DNA of 38,075 nt, taken from positions 1 through 38,075 of the forward strand of contig CAIRTK010000049.1 of the NCBI GenBank assembly GCA_903881475.1, in the 5' to 3' direction. Source of the stretch: an uncultured Opitutia bacterium. Lineage in GTDB: Bacteria; Verrucomicrobiota; Verrucomicrobiia; Opitutales; Opitutaceae. Numbering within the stretch: position 1 is the stretch's first letter; each line of letters begins with the position of its first letter. The notes below the pieces were generated by a model. That model had not been told where the DNA came from and ran no database searches. It saw only the letters and a list, made by a program, of their open reading frames with translations. Shown piece by piece: positions 8,737 through 17,702 of the stretch. A program made the position numbers and the translations under genes.

Positions 8737-9855
8737 TCAGCGGATTTTCAGCGTGCCGAGCCCGGCGAGCGCGCAGATGAGCGAGAGCACCCAGAAGCGG
8801 AGTACGACCTTCGTCTCCGGCCAGCCCTGCTTCTGATAATGATGATGGATCGGCGCCATGAGGAAGAAGCGCTTCCCCTCGCCCGTCGCACTTTGGCGCT
8901 TGGTGAATTTGAAATAGCCGACCTGGATGATGACCGAGACGGCCTCCCAGACGAAGACGCCGCCGACAATCACGAGCATCAACGGCTGCTGCACCATGAA
9001 GGCGATCATGCCGATGAGCCCGCCGAGCGCGAGCGAGCCCGTGTCGCCCATGAAGACCTCGGCCGGATACGAGTTGTACCACAGGAACGCCAGGCCCGCG
9101 CCGACCAGCGCACCGCAGACCACGGTAAGTTCACCCGTGCCCGGCACGTAGCTGATCAGCAGGTAATCCGAGAGGATGATATTGCCCGCCGCGTAGGCCA
9201 GGATGCCGTAGACCAGCGCCACCGAGATCGTGCAGCCGATAGCCAGGCCATCGAGGCCGTCGGTCAGGTTGATGGCGTTGCTGAACCCAACCAGCCAAAG
9301 GTAGACCAACACAAACAGGGCGAGGATCGGCAGGCTGCCGATGATGGGATGCTTCACGAACGGCACCCACAGCTCGCGGATCTTCATCGTGCTGACCGGA
9401 TGCCAGAGCAGCGCGGCGAGCGCGATGATGGTGATCAGGGTCTGCCAGAAGATCTTTTCCCTGGAGGAAATGCCGTTGCGGCTCTTGTGCACGACCTTGA
9501 GGTAGTCGTCGCGGAAGCCGACCGCGGTCAGCGCCGTGTAGACGAAGAGCGCGACGCAGACCCAGATGTTGGGCGCGGCCCACAGGAACGAGCTGCCGAA
9601 GACCGCGGCAAAGATGAGCAGGCCGCCCATGGTCGGCGTGTTCTTCTTGTCGAAGCGGTGCGCGAGGTCGCCCGTGCGGTCGTCGTCATAGTGCTGGCCG
9701 AACTTGAGCCGGCGCAGCCGCGCGATCAGCCAGGGCCCGATCAGGAAGCCGATGAGCGCCGCGCACACGGCCGAGCCGATGGTGCGGAACGTCAGCGAGT
9801 GAAACACCCGCAACGGCCCGAAGTAATCTTCCAGATCCCCGAGAAAGCTAAGCAT
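8737..9855 (-). CDS. mraY: phospho-MurNAc-pentapeptide translocase MraY
   Basis: Integral membrane enzyme that transfers phospho-MurNAc-pentapeptide to undecaprenyl phosphate, making lipid I. The 372-residue product has about ten membrane segments and all signature loops: KKNTPTMGG (70-78), FRDDYLK with the two catalytic-region Asp (114-120), NAINLTDGLDGLA (193-205), FMGDTGSLALGG (268-279) and APIHHHYQ (334-341). The start ATG at 9855 overlaps the end of murF by 8 bases, so translation is probably coupled. Length and motifs match the family, with no oddity. Confidence 0.97.
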   Translation of the reverse strand: MLSFLGDLEDYFGPLRVFHSLTFRTIGSAVCAALIGFLIGPWLIARLRRLKFGQHYDDDRTGDLAHRFDKKNTPTMGGLLIFAAVFGSSFLWAAPNIWVCVALFVYTALTAVGFRDDYLKVVHKSRNGISSREKIFWQTLITIIALAALLWHPVSTMKIRELWVPFVKHPIIGSLPILALFVLVYLWLVGFSNAINLTDGLDGLAIGCTISVALVYGILAYAAGNIILSDYLLISYVPGTGELTVVCGALVGAGLAFLWYNSYPAEVFMGDTGSLALGGLIGMIAFMVQQPLMLVIVGGVFVWEAVSVIIQVGYFKFTKRQSATGEGKRFFLMAPIHHHYQKQGWPETKVVLRFWVLSLICALAGLGTLKIR

Positions 9856-11254
9856 GGGCGGCCTCCTGCGGGACGGCGCCCGGGGCCAGCGCCCGCTCGA
9901 GCTGGTAGCGGCGGCTGCCCTTCACAAAGACCGCGCCGCGCCAGCCGGCCAGCACCGCGGCGATGGTCTCCAGCGCCGAGACGATCTGGATCTGGCGCCG
10001 GAAATCCCCCTGCTCCAGCACGCCGGCGCAGACGTCGTTGGCGTGCGTGCCCATCACCAGCAGCCGGTCGCCATCGCGGAGGTTGAGGGAGCGGCCGAGC
10101 GCGCGGTGATGCATCGCGGCCTCCGCCCCGAGTTCCTCCATGCACCCGAGCACGTAGAGCCGCGGCTCGTTCGCCGGCGCGATGGCCTGGAACGTCGCGA
10201 GCGCGTCGGCCATCGAGGCGGGATTGGCATTATAGCAGTCGAGGTAAAGCAGCCGGCCGTCCTCGCGGCGGATTTCCCCGCGCAGCGGCGCGGCCGACCA
10301 CGCGGCCAGGCGCGAATGCAGGAGATCGGCCGCGACCCCGAGGTAGAGGGCGGCGGTGAGGGCCAGCGCGGCGTTCTGCGCCATGCCGTCCGTCACGCGC
10401 GGCAGCTTGAACATCGCGGGTGGCGGCGGGCCGTAGGCGATCACGATGACCGTCTCGCCGGCACGCTGGAGGACGTTGAACTGGATCGTATGGCGCGGCT
10501 GCGTCGCCGGCCGCAGCACCGCGGAGCGCTCGAGCACGAGCTGGTTCACGAACATGTCCTGGAAAGCGGCGAACTGTGCGCACTGCTTCGGGAAGATCGC
10601 CACGCCGGACGGGCGGATCGCGGCCGGCAGGGCCGCCTTTTCCCGGGCCACGCCGTCGAGTCCGCCGAGCTCGGCGGTGTGCGCCGCGCCGACGAGGGTG
10701 ATGAGCGCGAGGTCGGGCTCGATCATGGCCGCCAGGGTCTTCATTTCCCCGGGCGCGCTGATGCCCGCCTCGATGACCGCAAACTTGTGCAACGCGGGAT
10801 CCAGCCGCGTCAGCGTGAGCGGCACGCCCAGGTGGTTGTTGAGGTTGCCTTCCGTCGCCAGCACCCCGCCCGACTCGCCGCCCAGCAGCAGGGCGAGCAG
10901 GTTCTTCGTCGAAGTCTTGCCCGCGCTGCCGGAAATCCCGATGACCAGCCCGTGAAACTGGCGCCGGTGCTCGCGCGCGATCGCCTGGAACGCGGCCAGC
11001 GGATCCGCCACGACCAGCTGCGGCAGCGCCAGCGCGGGATTCGCCGCGGCGACGAGCGCAGCACTCGCGCCGGCCGCTTCGGCCGCGGGCAGAAATTCGT
11101 GGCCGTCGCGCTTGTCCGTCTTGAGCGCGACAAACACCTGGCCGGCGCGCAGCTGGCGCGTGTCCATCGTGAAGCCCGCCAGCGGCCCAGCCGGCTGGTC
11201 GGTCCAGCGGCCGCCGGTCCACGTAGCCAAGGTGCCTGGAGCGAAGGTGGGCAT
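9848..11254 (-). CDS. murF: UDP-MurNAc-tripeptide--D-Ala-D-Ala ligase MurF
   Basis: Adds D-Ala-D-Ala (made by Ddl, same operon) to UDP-MurNAc-tripeptide. In the 468-residue product the N-domain carries MDTRQLRAGQVFVAL (30-44), the ATP loop is GSAGKTSTK (109-117), TEGNLNNHLGVPLTL (135-149) is the substrate loop, and LDCYNANPASM (338-348) is the MurF form of the central motif. The ATG at 11254 shares one base with the murE stop (TGATG). Length is usual for MurF. Confidence 0.96.
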   Translation of the reverse strand: MPTFAPGTLATWTGGRWTDQPAGPLAGFTMDTRQLRAGQVFVALKTDKRDGHEFLPAAEAAGASAALVAAANPALALPQLVVADPLAAFQAIAREHRRQFHGLVIGISGSAGKTSTKNLLALLLGGESGGVLATEGNLNNHLGVPLTLTRLDPALHKFAVIEAGISAPGEMKTLAAMIEPDLALITLVGAAHTAELGGLDGVAREKAALPAAIRPSGVAIFPKQCAQFAAFQDMFVNQLVLERSAVLRPATQPRHTIQFNVLQRAGETVIVIAYGPPPPAMFKLPRVTDGMAQNAALALTAALYLGVAADLLHSRLAAWSAAPLRGEIRREDGRLLYLDCYNANPASMADALATFQAIAPANEPRLYVLGCMEELGAEAAMHHRALGRSLNLRDGDRLLVMGTHANDVCAGVLEQGDFRRQIQIVSALETIAAVLAGWRGAVFVKGSRRYQLERALAPGAVPQEAAHA

Positions 11255-12840
11255 CAGGTCTTGAGCGTCTTGATGCCGATGAGTTCGCGCACGACCTGGC
11301 GGTCGTCGAAGGGAATGACCGTATCGGCAAACTCCTGGTAGCTCTCGTGGCCCTTGCCCGCGATCAGCAGGCAGTCACCAGCCTTGGCCGCGTCGAGCGC
11401 GAGGCTGATTGCGCGGCGGCGGTCCTCGGTCCAGGAGATTTTGCCGGGCGCGGTGACGCCCGCCTTCATGTCGGCAAAGATCTGCGCCAGGGCCTCGCTG
11501 CGCGGATTGTCGGCCGTGGCGAAGGCGAAGTCGGCGAACTCCTGCACGGCCTTCACCATGAGCGGGCGCTTGGTGCGGTCGCGGTTGCCGCCGCAGCCGA
11601 AGACGACCAGCAGCCGGCCGGGTGTGATCGCACGAAGCATGCCGAGGGCGTTGCGCAGCGCATCGTCGGTGTGCGCGTAGTCCACCAGCACGTTGAAGGG
11701 CTGGCCCTCCTCGATGCGCTCCATGCGGCCGGCCACGCCGCCGAAGGCGCGCAGCCGGGCCAGGAACACGACCGGATCGCGGCCAAGGCCCCACGCGGTG
11801 GCGATGGCGGCGAGGAGATTGCTGACGTTGTAGCGGCCGATGAGCGGCGAATCGATCTCCAGCGTGCCGCCGGGCCAGACCAGGCGGAAGGTGGTGTTCT
11901 TGAAGTTGAGCGCCACGTTTTCAGCGCGGACGAGGGCGCGGGGATTCTCGCCGAAGGTGACCGCCTTCACGCCGGCCGGGATCTGCCCCGCGAGTTTTTC
12001 GCCGTAGGGATCGTCGAGGTTGACGACCGCGACCTTGGGCACCGTGCCGGTGCCGCCGGTGAAGAGCTTCGTCTTCACCGCAAAGTAGGCCTCCAGCGTC
12101 TGGTGATAGTCGAGGTGATCGCGGGTGAGGTTGGTGAAGACCGCCGCGCCGAACTGCAGGCCGAGCACGCGCTGCTGGTCGATGCCGTGCGAGCTGACCT
12201 CCATCACCGTCTGGCGGCAGCCGGCGTCGCGCATCTGCGCCATCATGCCGTAGATGTCGAGCGACTCGGGCGTGGTGCGGAAGGACGGCACGGTGCGGGC
12301 GCCAAGGTCGTAGTTGATCGTGCCAATCAGGCCGACCCGCTGGTCGCCGTTGAGGAAATGCTTGATGAGGTGCGTGACGGTGGTCTTGCCGTTCGTGCCG
12401 GTGACCCCGACGACCGTCATATCCCGGTCGGGAAACTTGTAATAGCGCTGGGCGACGCGGGCGAGCGCGGTGCGGACGTCGGCAACCTCGATGAACGTGA
12501 CCCTGGCCGGGGCATGGCCGGGCAGTTTCTGGGTGACGATGGCGACCGCGCCGCGGCTGACCGCCTCATCGATGAAGGTCGCGCCATCCGCGCGCCGGCC
12601 GGGGATCGCGAAGAACAGGTTGCCGGGGACGACGCGGCGGCTGTCGATGGCCAGGCCGGAAATGGGACGGTCCAGCCCGCCCTTCTGGGCGAGAATCTCG
12701 CCGTCGGGAAAGTAGTCGGAGAGTTTCGGGGCCATTTTGAAAACGCGGTTGAGGGCGAGGGTTTCGCGGCGCGAGCGGGACGCGGGGCGCGGCGAGAATG
12801 CGTGGATGAGGGCGGAATTGGAGGTGAGATAGCCGATCAT
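11254..12840 (-). CDS. murE: UDP-MurNAc-L-Ala-D-Glu--meso-DAP ligase MurE
   Basis: Adds the third stem residue. The product has SGLAIDSRRVVPGNLF (61-76), the ATP loop GTNGKTT (148-154), EVSSHGIDQQR (214-224), and DNPRSE (444-449). The DNPR motif is the known marker for meso-diaminopimelate as substrate, so this organism should have DAP-type peptidoglycan. I give the 528-codon form because its ATG overlaps the ftsI stop as ATGA and is preceded by GGGAGG six bases upstream. Homologues, however, align best from the ATG at 12735 (residue 36), so the first 35 residues may be untranslated or a lineage-specific tail. Confidence 0.95.
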   Translation of the reverse strand: MIGYLTSNSALIHAFSPRPASRSRRETLALNRVFKMAPKLSDYFPDGEILAQKGGLDRPISGLAIDSRRVVPGNLFFAIPGRRADGATFIDEAVSRGAVAIVTQKLPGHAPARVTFIEVADVRTALARVAQRYYKFPDRDMTVVGVTGTNGKTTVTHLIKHFLNGDQRVGLIGTINYDLGARTVPSFRTTPESLDIYGMMAQMRDAGCRQTVMEVSSHGIDQQRVLGLQFGAAVFTNLTRDHLDYHQTLEAYFAVKTKLFTGGTGTVPKVAVVNLDDPYGEKLAGQIPAGVKAVTFGENPRALVRAENVALNFKNTTFRLVWPGGTLEIDSPLIGRYNVSNLLAAIATAWGLGRDPVVFLARLRAFGGVAGRMERIEEGQPFNVLVDYAHTDDALRNALGMLRAITPGRLLVVFGCGGNRDRTKRPLMVKAVQEFADFAFATADNPRSEALAQIFADMKAGVTAPGKISWTEDRRRAISLALDAAKAGDCLLIAGKGHESYQEFADTVIPFDDRQVVRELIGIKTLKT

Positions 12841-14864
12841 GGGCGGCCTCCCGCCTGCGCCACGAGGCTGGTGCCGGAGGACGCATAGACCGGCTGGATG
12901 TTGAGATAGGGAATGAGCTGTTCGGCGAGGTGCTTGAAGGACGGCGCGGCCACCTTGGCGCCATAGCCCACGCCCCCCGGCGTCTGGGCGTCAGCATCGT
13001 CCACAATCACCGAAATCTCAACCTGCGGACGGCTCGCGGGCAGGAACCCGACAAACGACGACACGTGGTGCGTCTTGGACGGCAGGTTGCGGACCGTGCC
13101 GTTGGCCATGACCACCGGCATGTATTTCTGCGTGGTGCCCGTCTTGCCCGCGACCTCGTAATTGGGGATCGCCGCCGCGGGGGCCGTGCCCTCGGTGCCG
13201 TAGCGCGTCTGCCGGTCCGAGACCACGCCCTGCAGGAGCCGGGCCATCGTGCGCGCCGTCTCCGCCGTCACGACCCGCTGCTTGACGACGGGGCTGTAAC
13301 GGTAGACCGGCTCGCCCGCGGCGTCGGTGATCTTGGTGATGATCTGCGGGCGCAGGAGGTATCCGCCGCTCGCAATGACGCCCATCGCCATGTGCATCTG
13401 CAGCGGGGTCGCCGCGATGGACTGGCCCATCGGCATGCGGGTGATCGTGAGGCCGTCCCACTTGGCCGGCGAGGCCATCGAGCCGGCGATCTCGCCGCCG
13501 ACCGGGAAGCCGGTGAGCTGGCCGAAGCCGAAGGCCCGGGCGTACTCGTAGAAGCGGTCCTCCCCCATCTTCATCGCCAGCTGGTCCGCCCCGCGGTTGC
13601 TCGAGTGCGAGATGATTTCCGCGACGGACAGCGGCTGGTCAAAATGGTGGTCCTCGCCCGGCAGGCTGCGCGTCTTGCCCTTGTAATCGATCTTGTCGAC
13701 GGAGCAGTCGAACCGGGATGCCGGCGTGACGAGCCCCTCGTTGAGCGCCCCGGACGCCGCCACGATCTTGAACACCGAGCCGGGCTCGTACATGTCGGCC
13801 ACGGCGACGTTGCGCATGGAGTCCTGTGCCTCCTTCGGGACCTGGTTGTAGTCGTTGAGGTTGAAGGACGGGTAGTTCGCCATCGCGAGGATGAAGCCCG
13901 TCCGCGGGTCGCTCACGATGATGGTGGCCTTCTTCGGCGCGAACTTCTTCGCGATCAGGTCCAGCTCCTCCTCCGCCATCTGCTGCACGTTGCCGTCGAT
14001 CGACAGCTTCACCGAGTAGCCGTCGGAGGCCGGCACGTCGCGGGTGCGGAACTGGGCCAGCTCGCGGCGCAGGCCGTCGCGCTCGCCCTCGCGCCAACCG
14101 TCCCGGCCGTGCAGGTAAAAGTCCGCGTAGCGCTCGATGCCCGCGGCCGCCTCGCTCTGCTTGTTGACGTAGCCGACAATGTGCGCGGCCAGGGAATTGT
14201 GCGGGTAGGCCCGGCGATAGACGCGCTGGCCATAGACCCCCTTGATGTCGAGCGCCTCGATCTTGGCATAGGTGGATTCCTCCACCGTCTCGCTCAGCTT
14301 GGCCCAGCGGATGAGCCGACCGCCCTTTTCGTCTGCTTCGTCTTCCAGCACGGTGTCGTCCTTCGGTTCCGCAGCAAGCGGGTCGGCGGGCTTGGCCGCA
14401 GGCGCCTCCACCCTGGCCGTGACGGCGGCGGCGCGTTCCGGGGTGAAACTGATCGTGACGCCGGCCGACGGGGTCGCGGGCGCGGCGGCGGCCGGCACCT
14501 TCACCGGTTCGGCCGCACGGGTCTTGGTCGTGAGCACCGTGGTCAGGCTGGACAGCGGCAGGCCGAGGAGCTCGGCGAGCTGCGGCCACTTTTTCTCATC
14601 CTCCGGACGGAGCGCCTGCGGGTCGACCCCGAGGACGATCAACGAGCGGCTCGTGGCCAGGATGCCGCCATTGGCATCGAGGATGTCGCCGCGGCGGGCG
14701 CTCTCGACGATGATCTGGCGGCGCGCCTTGTCGACGTAGCGGACCAGTTCCTCCCGGTCGATGACGTGCAGGTAGACGAGGCGCGCGCCCAGCCCGGCGA
14801 AGCAGACGAGGATGCCGGCGGCGAGAAGGACGATGCGGTAGGTGGAGGCAAAGCCCTTGGACAT
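12837..14864 (-). CDS. ftsI: septal transpeptidase FtsI (class B PBP3)
   Basis: Bitopic periplasmic enzyme that crosslinks septal peptidoglycan, paired with FtsW. Residues about 9-31 form the single membrane anchor. A dimerisation domain starts with the RRGDILDANGGILA segment (58-71). The transpeptidase domain has the active-site SVFK at 363-366 (Ser363), SSN at 421-423 and KTG at 574-576. At 675 residues it is longer than usual. Residues about 113-180 are an Ala/Pro/Lys then Asp/Glu-rich insert that looks disordered and interrupts the pedestal domain. The C-terminus has no PASTA domain. Five bases separate it from the FtsL-like gene upstream; its stop overlaps murE. Confidence 0.95.
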   Translation of the reverse strand: MSKGFASTYRIVLLAAGILVCFAGLGARLVYLHVIDREELVRYVDKARRQIIVESARRGDILDANGGILATSRSLIVLGVDPQALRPEDEKKWPQLAELLGLPLSSLTTVLTTKTRAAEPVKVPAAAAPATPSAGVTISFTPERAAAVTARVEAPAAKPADPLAAEPKDDTVLEDEADEKGGRLIRWAKLSETVEESTYAKIEALDIKGVYGQRVYRRAYPHNSLAAHIVGYVNKQSEAAAGIERYADFYLHGRDGWREGERDGLRRELAQFRTRDVPASDGYSVKLSIDGNVQQMAEEELDLIAKKFAPKKATIIVSDPRTGFILAMANYPSFNLNDYNQVPKEAQDSMRNVAVADMYEPGSVFKIVAASGALNEGLVTPASRFDCSVDKIDYKGKTRSLPGEDHHFDQPLSVAEIISHSSNRGADQLAMKMGEDRFYEYARAFGFGQLTGFPVGGEIAGSMASPAKWDGLTITRMPMGQSIAATPLQMHMAMGVIASGGYLLRPQIITKITDAAGEPVYRYSPVVKQRVVTAETARTMARLLQGVVSDRQTRYGTEGTAPAAAIPNYEVAGKTGTTQKYMPVVMANGTVRNLPSKTHHVSSFVGFLPASRPQVEISVIVDDADAQTPGGVGYGAKVAAPSFKHLAEQLIPYLNIQPVYASSGTSLVAQAGGRP

Positions 14865-14869
14865 GGACG

Positions 14870-15271
14870 TCAGGGAGCGAGACCGGCGACGGGCGGCAGG
14901 GAGATGGCGGCAGAAACGACCCCGTCGGTGAAGAGGCCGCGGTTGCGCTTGGCGGCGAGGCGCAGCACGGGATCACCGTCAATCCGCACGATCTGCGCCT
15001 GGCTCGGCTGGACCAGCCCGAGGTGCCATTCAAGATTGCGGCGCTTCAGGACGCCCGGGTCCTGCTCCGTCTCGATGACCGTGGTCGTCTCATCAATGCG
15101 GCGCTCCACCTCGGCGATGCGGGCCTCGAGCACCTTCGTGGCGTTGGCCGTGATCGAGATCTGGTGGCGCAGCCAGACCGTCCCGAGCCCGATGGACCCG
15201 CTGAAGCAGATCATCACCAGCGTGTAGACGAGCAGCTGGTTTACGAAGGCATGGTTGGAGGCTTTGTTCAT
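14870..15271 (-). CDS. ftsL: FtsL-like small bitopic division protein
   Basis: A 133-residue protein with one membrane segment (about 14-35) followed by a heptad-like coiled coil (about 38-65, ATKVLEARIAEVERRIDET). This is the FtsL/FtsB layout. FtsL bridges FtsQ and FtsB to the FtsW-FtsI synthase. The position between rsmH and ftsI is exactly where ftsL lies in most dcw clusters. The soluble tail after the coil is longer than in E. coli FtsL. The ATG at 15271 is chosen because the frame upstream overlaps rsmH. Primary sequence does not identify FtsL, so the call rests on topology and synteny. Confidence 0.8.
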   Translation of the reverse strand: MNKASNHAFVNQLLVYTLVMICFSGSIGLGTVWLRHQISITANATKVLEARIAEVERRIDETTTVIETEQDPGVLKRRNLEWHLGLVQPSQAQIVRIDGDPVLRLAAKRNRGLFTDGVVSAAISLPPVAGLAP

Positions 15272-15288
15272 GGGGGGCGGCTTGCGGG

Positions 15289-16209
15289 TCAGAGTTTGCG
15301 GAGGGCGCGGAGTTTCGCGGACCGGCTCCGGGGGTTGGCCGCCAGTTCGGCGTCGCCCGGCGTGGCGGGCTTGCGGGTAAGCGGATCGGCGAGTTTCACG
15401 CGGAAATCCTGGGGCGTGGCATCGTCGGCGCTCTCGGGCTGGCCGCACTGGCGGCGGAAAAACTGCTTCACCGGCCGGTCCTCGAGGGAATGGAAACTGA
15501 TGACGCACAGCACGCCGCCCGCACGGAGCTTGGCGAAGGCCGCCGGGAGCGCGCGCTCGATGGCGCCGATCTCGTCGTTCACCGCGATCCGGATGCCCTG
15601 AAAGGCGCGTGTCGCCGGGTGGATCCGCATCGTGTGCCGGTCGCGCGCCGGGATCGCCTCGGCGATGAGTTCGGCGAGCGAGGCGGTGCGGGCCAGCGCC
15701 CCGGTGCCGCGGGCCGCGAGCAGCGCCCGTACCACGCGGCGCCAGTGCGGCTCCTCGCCCAGGTCGCGCACGGCGCGGACCAGCATCTCCTCGGTGGCCG
15801 TCTCCAGCCAGCGCGAGGCCGGCACGCCGGACCGCGGGTCCATGCGCATGTCGGCCGGGGCGTCGTGGCGGAAGGAAAAGCCCCGTTCGGCATCATCGAG
15901 CTGGAACGAGGACACCCCCAGGTCGAACAGCACCCCGTCAAAGTCCGCCGCCGGCAGTTCCACCAGCCGGCCAAAATCGTGGTTCACGAGCTCCAGCCGC
16001 CCGCCGAACTCCGCCGCGAGCTCCGCGGCGCGCGGCGCGGCCGCCGGGTCGCGGTCGAAGGCCGTGACGCTCACGCCGGACGCGGACGCCAGTAGCGCCC
16101 GGGTGTGGCCGCCGCCGCCAAACGTGGCATCGAGGTAGCGGCCGTTCGCCTTGGGCGAAAGGAATTCCAGCACCTCGTGCAGCAGGACGGGCTGGTGGCC
16201 GGGCGTCAT
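15289..16209 (-). CDS. rsmH: 16S rRNA (cytosine1402-N4)-methyltransferase RsmH (MraW)
   Basis: SAM-dependent enzyme methylating C1402 of 16S rRNA; commonly the second gene of dcw operons. The 306-residue form begins [15 protein letters not shown]. The SAM-binding motif is [10 protein letters not shown] (27-36), followed by FDRDP (51-55), [13 protein letters not shown] and the family signatures [16 protein letters not shown] and [14 protein letters not shown], then [10 protein letters not shown] choose the ATG at 16209 because it matches the usual RsmH N-terminus and leaves 16 bases after the small upstream gene. An in-frame ATG at 16245 would add 12 residues and overlap that gene by 20 bases. 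Confidence 0.95.
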   Translation of the reverse strand: MTPGHQPVLLHEVLEFLSPKANGRYLDATFGGGGHTRALLASASGVSVTAFDRDPAAAPRAAELAAEFGGRLELVNHDFGRLVELPAADFDGVLFDLGVSSFQLDDAERGFSFRHDAPADMRMDPRSGVPASRWLETATEEMLVRAVRDLGEEPHWRRVVRALLAARGTGALARTASLAELIAEAIPARDRHTMRIHPATRAFQGIRIAVNDEIGAIERALPAAFAKLRAGGVLCVISFHSLEDRPVKQFFRRQCGQPESADDATPQDFRVKLADPLTRKPATPGDAELAANPRSRSAKLRALRKL

Positions 16210-16225
16210 GATCGCGGCCAAAGCG

Positions 16226-16459
16226 TCAGCGGGCACCGTGCGCATAGGAGGCAGGCCTCAGCGGATGGGGCTTTTTCTGCTCCACGAGCCGGAGCACCAG
16301 GCAGTCGCGCACCCGCGGCGTGGCCACGGTGGCGGAAAACGAGAGGCCCGACTCGGCATCGATCCAGGCCGGGAAGGCCGGGCGCAGCGCGAGCGCGGCG
16401 GCGACCTTGCGCAGCGACACGCGCACTGCGGAAACCTTGGCTTTGGCGAGGCGGCGCAT
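16226..16459 (-). CDS. small unknown protein between mraZ and rsmH
   Basis: A 77-codon ORF whose ATG lies two bases after the mraZ stop and whose TGA ends just before rsmH. Nearly all codons end in G or C, as in its neighbours, and it fills the gap exactly, so it is probably a real operon member. The N-terminal 24 residues are strongly basic ([18 protein letters not shown]), the middle looks like two beta strands ([11 protein letters not shown] and [11 protein letters not shown]), and no membrane segment or known motif is visible. I do not recognise a family. A ribosome- or nucleic-acid-associated role is only a guess from the basic charge. Confidence 0.6.
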   Translation of the reverse strand: MRRLAKAKVSAVRVSLRKVAAALALRPAFPAWIDAESGLSFSATVATPRVRDCLVLRLVEQKKPHPLRPASYAHGAR

Positions 16460-16461
16460 GG

Positions 16462-16914
16462 TCAGATCCCCAGGCGGCGCATGAGGTCGCCGAAGTTCTC
16501 GCCGGAAGTGCGGTCCTCCACCTTGCCCCACCGGGCGGGCGCATAGATGTTGAATTTCGTCAGCGAGCCGACGAGCACCGCGTCCCGCTGGAGGCCGGCG
16601 TGCGCGATCAGCGCCTCGTCGAGGCCGATGCGGCCGGCCTTGTCGAAGGAGAAGGACTGCGTCTGCGCAAAGAACCGGGCGACAAAATCCTGGCCCGCGC
16701 CGTCGCTCAGCGCCGTCTGCGCGATCTTCGCATGCAGTTTCTCCACCTCGGCGGGCGGCAGCACCGCGATGTAACCGTCGGGGTGCGGGGTCGCCAGAAA
16801 CGTGTCGGCTTCCTCATGGGCGTAACGCCACGCCGACGGGATCGTGAGCCGATTTTTGTCGTCGAGGGTGTGCCTGAAAAGGCCCGTGTAAAAAGCTTTG
16901 CCGGGTTGCGCCAT
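16462..16914 (-). CDS. mraZ: MraZ, transcriptional regulator of the dcw operon
   Basis: AbrB-fold DNA-binding protein, usually a ring-forming repressor of its own operon. The protein begins with the family's N-terminal repeat YTGLFRHTLDDKNRLTIPSAWR and has the second half-repeat FSFDKAGRIGLDEAL, giving the two swapped-hairpin domains of MraZ. I choose the ATG at 16914 (150 residues) because it lies close to the first repeat. The ATG at 16932 would add six residues and is also plausible, lying three bases from the nearest TGGGN box; starts further upstream would translate the boxes themselves and are rejected. It is the first gene of the minus-strand operon. The stop is two bases from the next small gene. 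Confidence 0.94.
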   Translation of the reverse strand: MAQPGKAFYTGLFRHTLDDKNRLTIPSAWRYAHEEADTFLATPHPDGYIAVLPPAEVEKLHAKIAQTALSDGAGQDFVARFFAQTQSFSFDKAGRIGLDEALIAHAGLQRDAVLVGSLTKFNIYAPARWGKVEDRTSGENFGDLMRRLGI

Positions 16915-16935
16915 TGGGCCGTGAAGCGCCATGCG

Positions 16936-16970
16936 CCCCACAACACCCCATTTCAACCCATTTTCCCCCA
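16936..16970 (-). promoter_or_regulatory. four MraZ-box repeats (TGGGN, 10-bp period) upstream of mraZ
   Basis: On the minus strand TGGGG, TGGGT, TGGGG and TGGGG occur at 16966-16970, 16956-16960, 16946-16950 and 16936-16940, each separated by exactly five bases. E. coli MraZ is known to bind TGGGN repeats spaced by five bases upstream of mraZ, so these are very likely autoregulatory operators. A TTGACA at 16995-16990 could be a -35 element, but no convincing -10 follows; the promoter itself is uncertain. Confidence 0.8.
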
Positions 16971-17182
16971 CAACCGTCAAGCCAAGACGTGTCAAAAATT
17001 GAAGAATTTATTCACATTTTACGCGCAACCGCCGGCCGGCGTTTTTCCTCGGCAACTTCCCCCAACCCATCCGCCAAAAATGTCCGGCCCGTTCCGGGAT
17101 TTTTCTCGCCTGTCCGTTCATGAAAATTACACCGTCCCATTTCGCCGGCGTCCCCGTGTGACCGGCGCTCCACCCAACCCGC

Positions 17183-17692
17183 ATGTTCGCCGTCAAAACC
17201 ACCGCCGAAGCCCCGAAGGCGGAGACCTATCGCGAACTCACCGCCCAGCTCTCAGCGCTGCTGGCCGGCGAAACCGACGGCCTGGCCAACGCCGCCAACA
17301 CCGCCGCCCTGCTCTATCAGGGCCTGCCGGATCTGAACTGGGCCGGGTTTTATTTTCTCCATGGCGGCGAACTCGTCCTCGGGCCGTTCCAGGGCAAGGT
17401 CGCCTGCGTGCGCATCGCCCTCGGCCGCGGGGTCTGCGGCACCGCGGCCCGCCAGCGGACCACGATCGTCGTGCCCGATGTGGAGAAATTTCCGGGCCAC
17501 ATCGCCTGCGACCACGCCTCGCGCTCCGAGGTCGTCGTGCCGCTCGTCCAAAATGGCCGGCTCATCGGCGTGCTCGATCTCGACAGCCCGTCGCTCGCAC
17601 GGTTCGACGCCGAGGATGCGGCCGCGCTCGAAGCGATGGCGGAAATTTTCCTGCGCAGCTCGGAGCTGGGCCGGCTGACATCCGGCCTCTGA
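17183..17692 (+). CDS. msrC: free methionine-(R)-sulfoxide reductase (fRMsr, GAF domain)
   Basis: Cytoplasmic single-GAF enzyme that reduces free methionine-R-sulfoxide. The 169-residue product has NWAGFY (52-57), GPFQGKVAC (67-75), GRGVCG (81-86), FPGHIACD (103-110) and SRSEVVVP (113-120). Cys75, Cys85 and Cys109 have the same spacing (10 and 24) as the three redox cysteines of E. coli fRMsr (84, 94, 118). It starts divergently from mraZ across a spacer that holds the mraZ control region. Ten bases downstream lies msrA, so the two probably form one methionine-repair operon covering free R- and S-forms. The symbol msrC follows the E. coli name. Confidence 0.93.
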   Translation: MFAVKTTAEAPKAETYRELTAQLSALLAGETDGLANAANTAALLYQGLPDLNWAGFYFLHGGELVLGPFQGKVACVRIALGRGVCGTAARQRTTIVVPDVEKFPGHIACDHASRSEVVVPLVQNGRLIGVLDLDSPSLARFDAEDAAALEAMAEIFLRSSELGRLTSGL

Positions 17693-17702
17693 CATTCAAA
17701 CG

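Noticed and set aside
12930-15227. A 765-codon open frame on the plus strand, antisense to ftsI and ftsL
   Set aside because: It is composed of Arg/His/Ala-rich shadow translation of GC-rich genes, and the minus-strand frames carry clear FtsI motifs.
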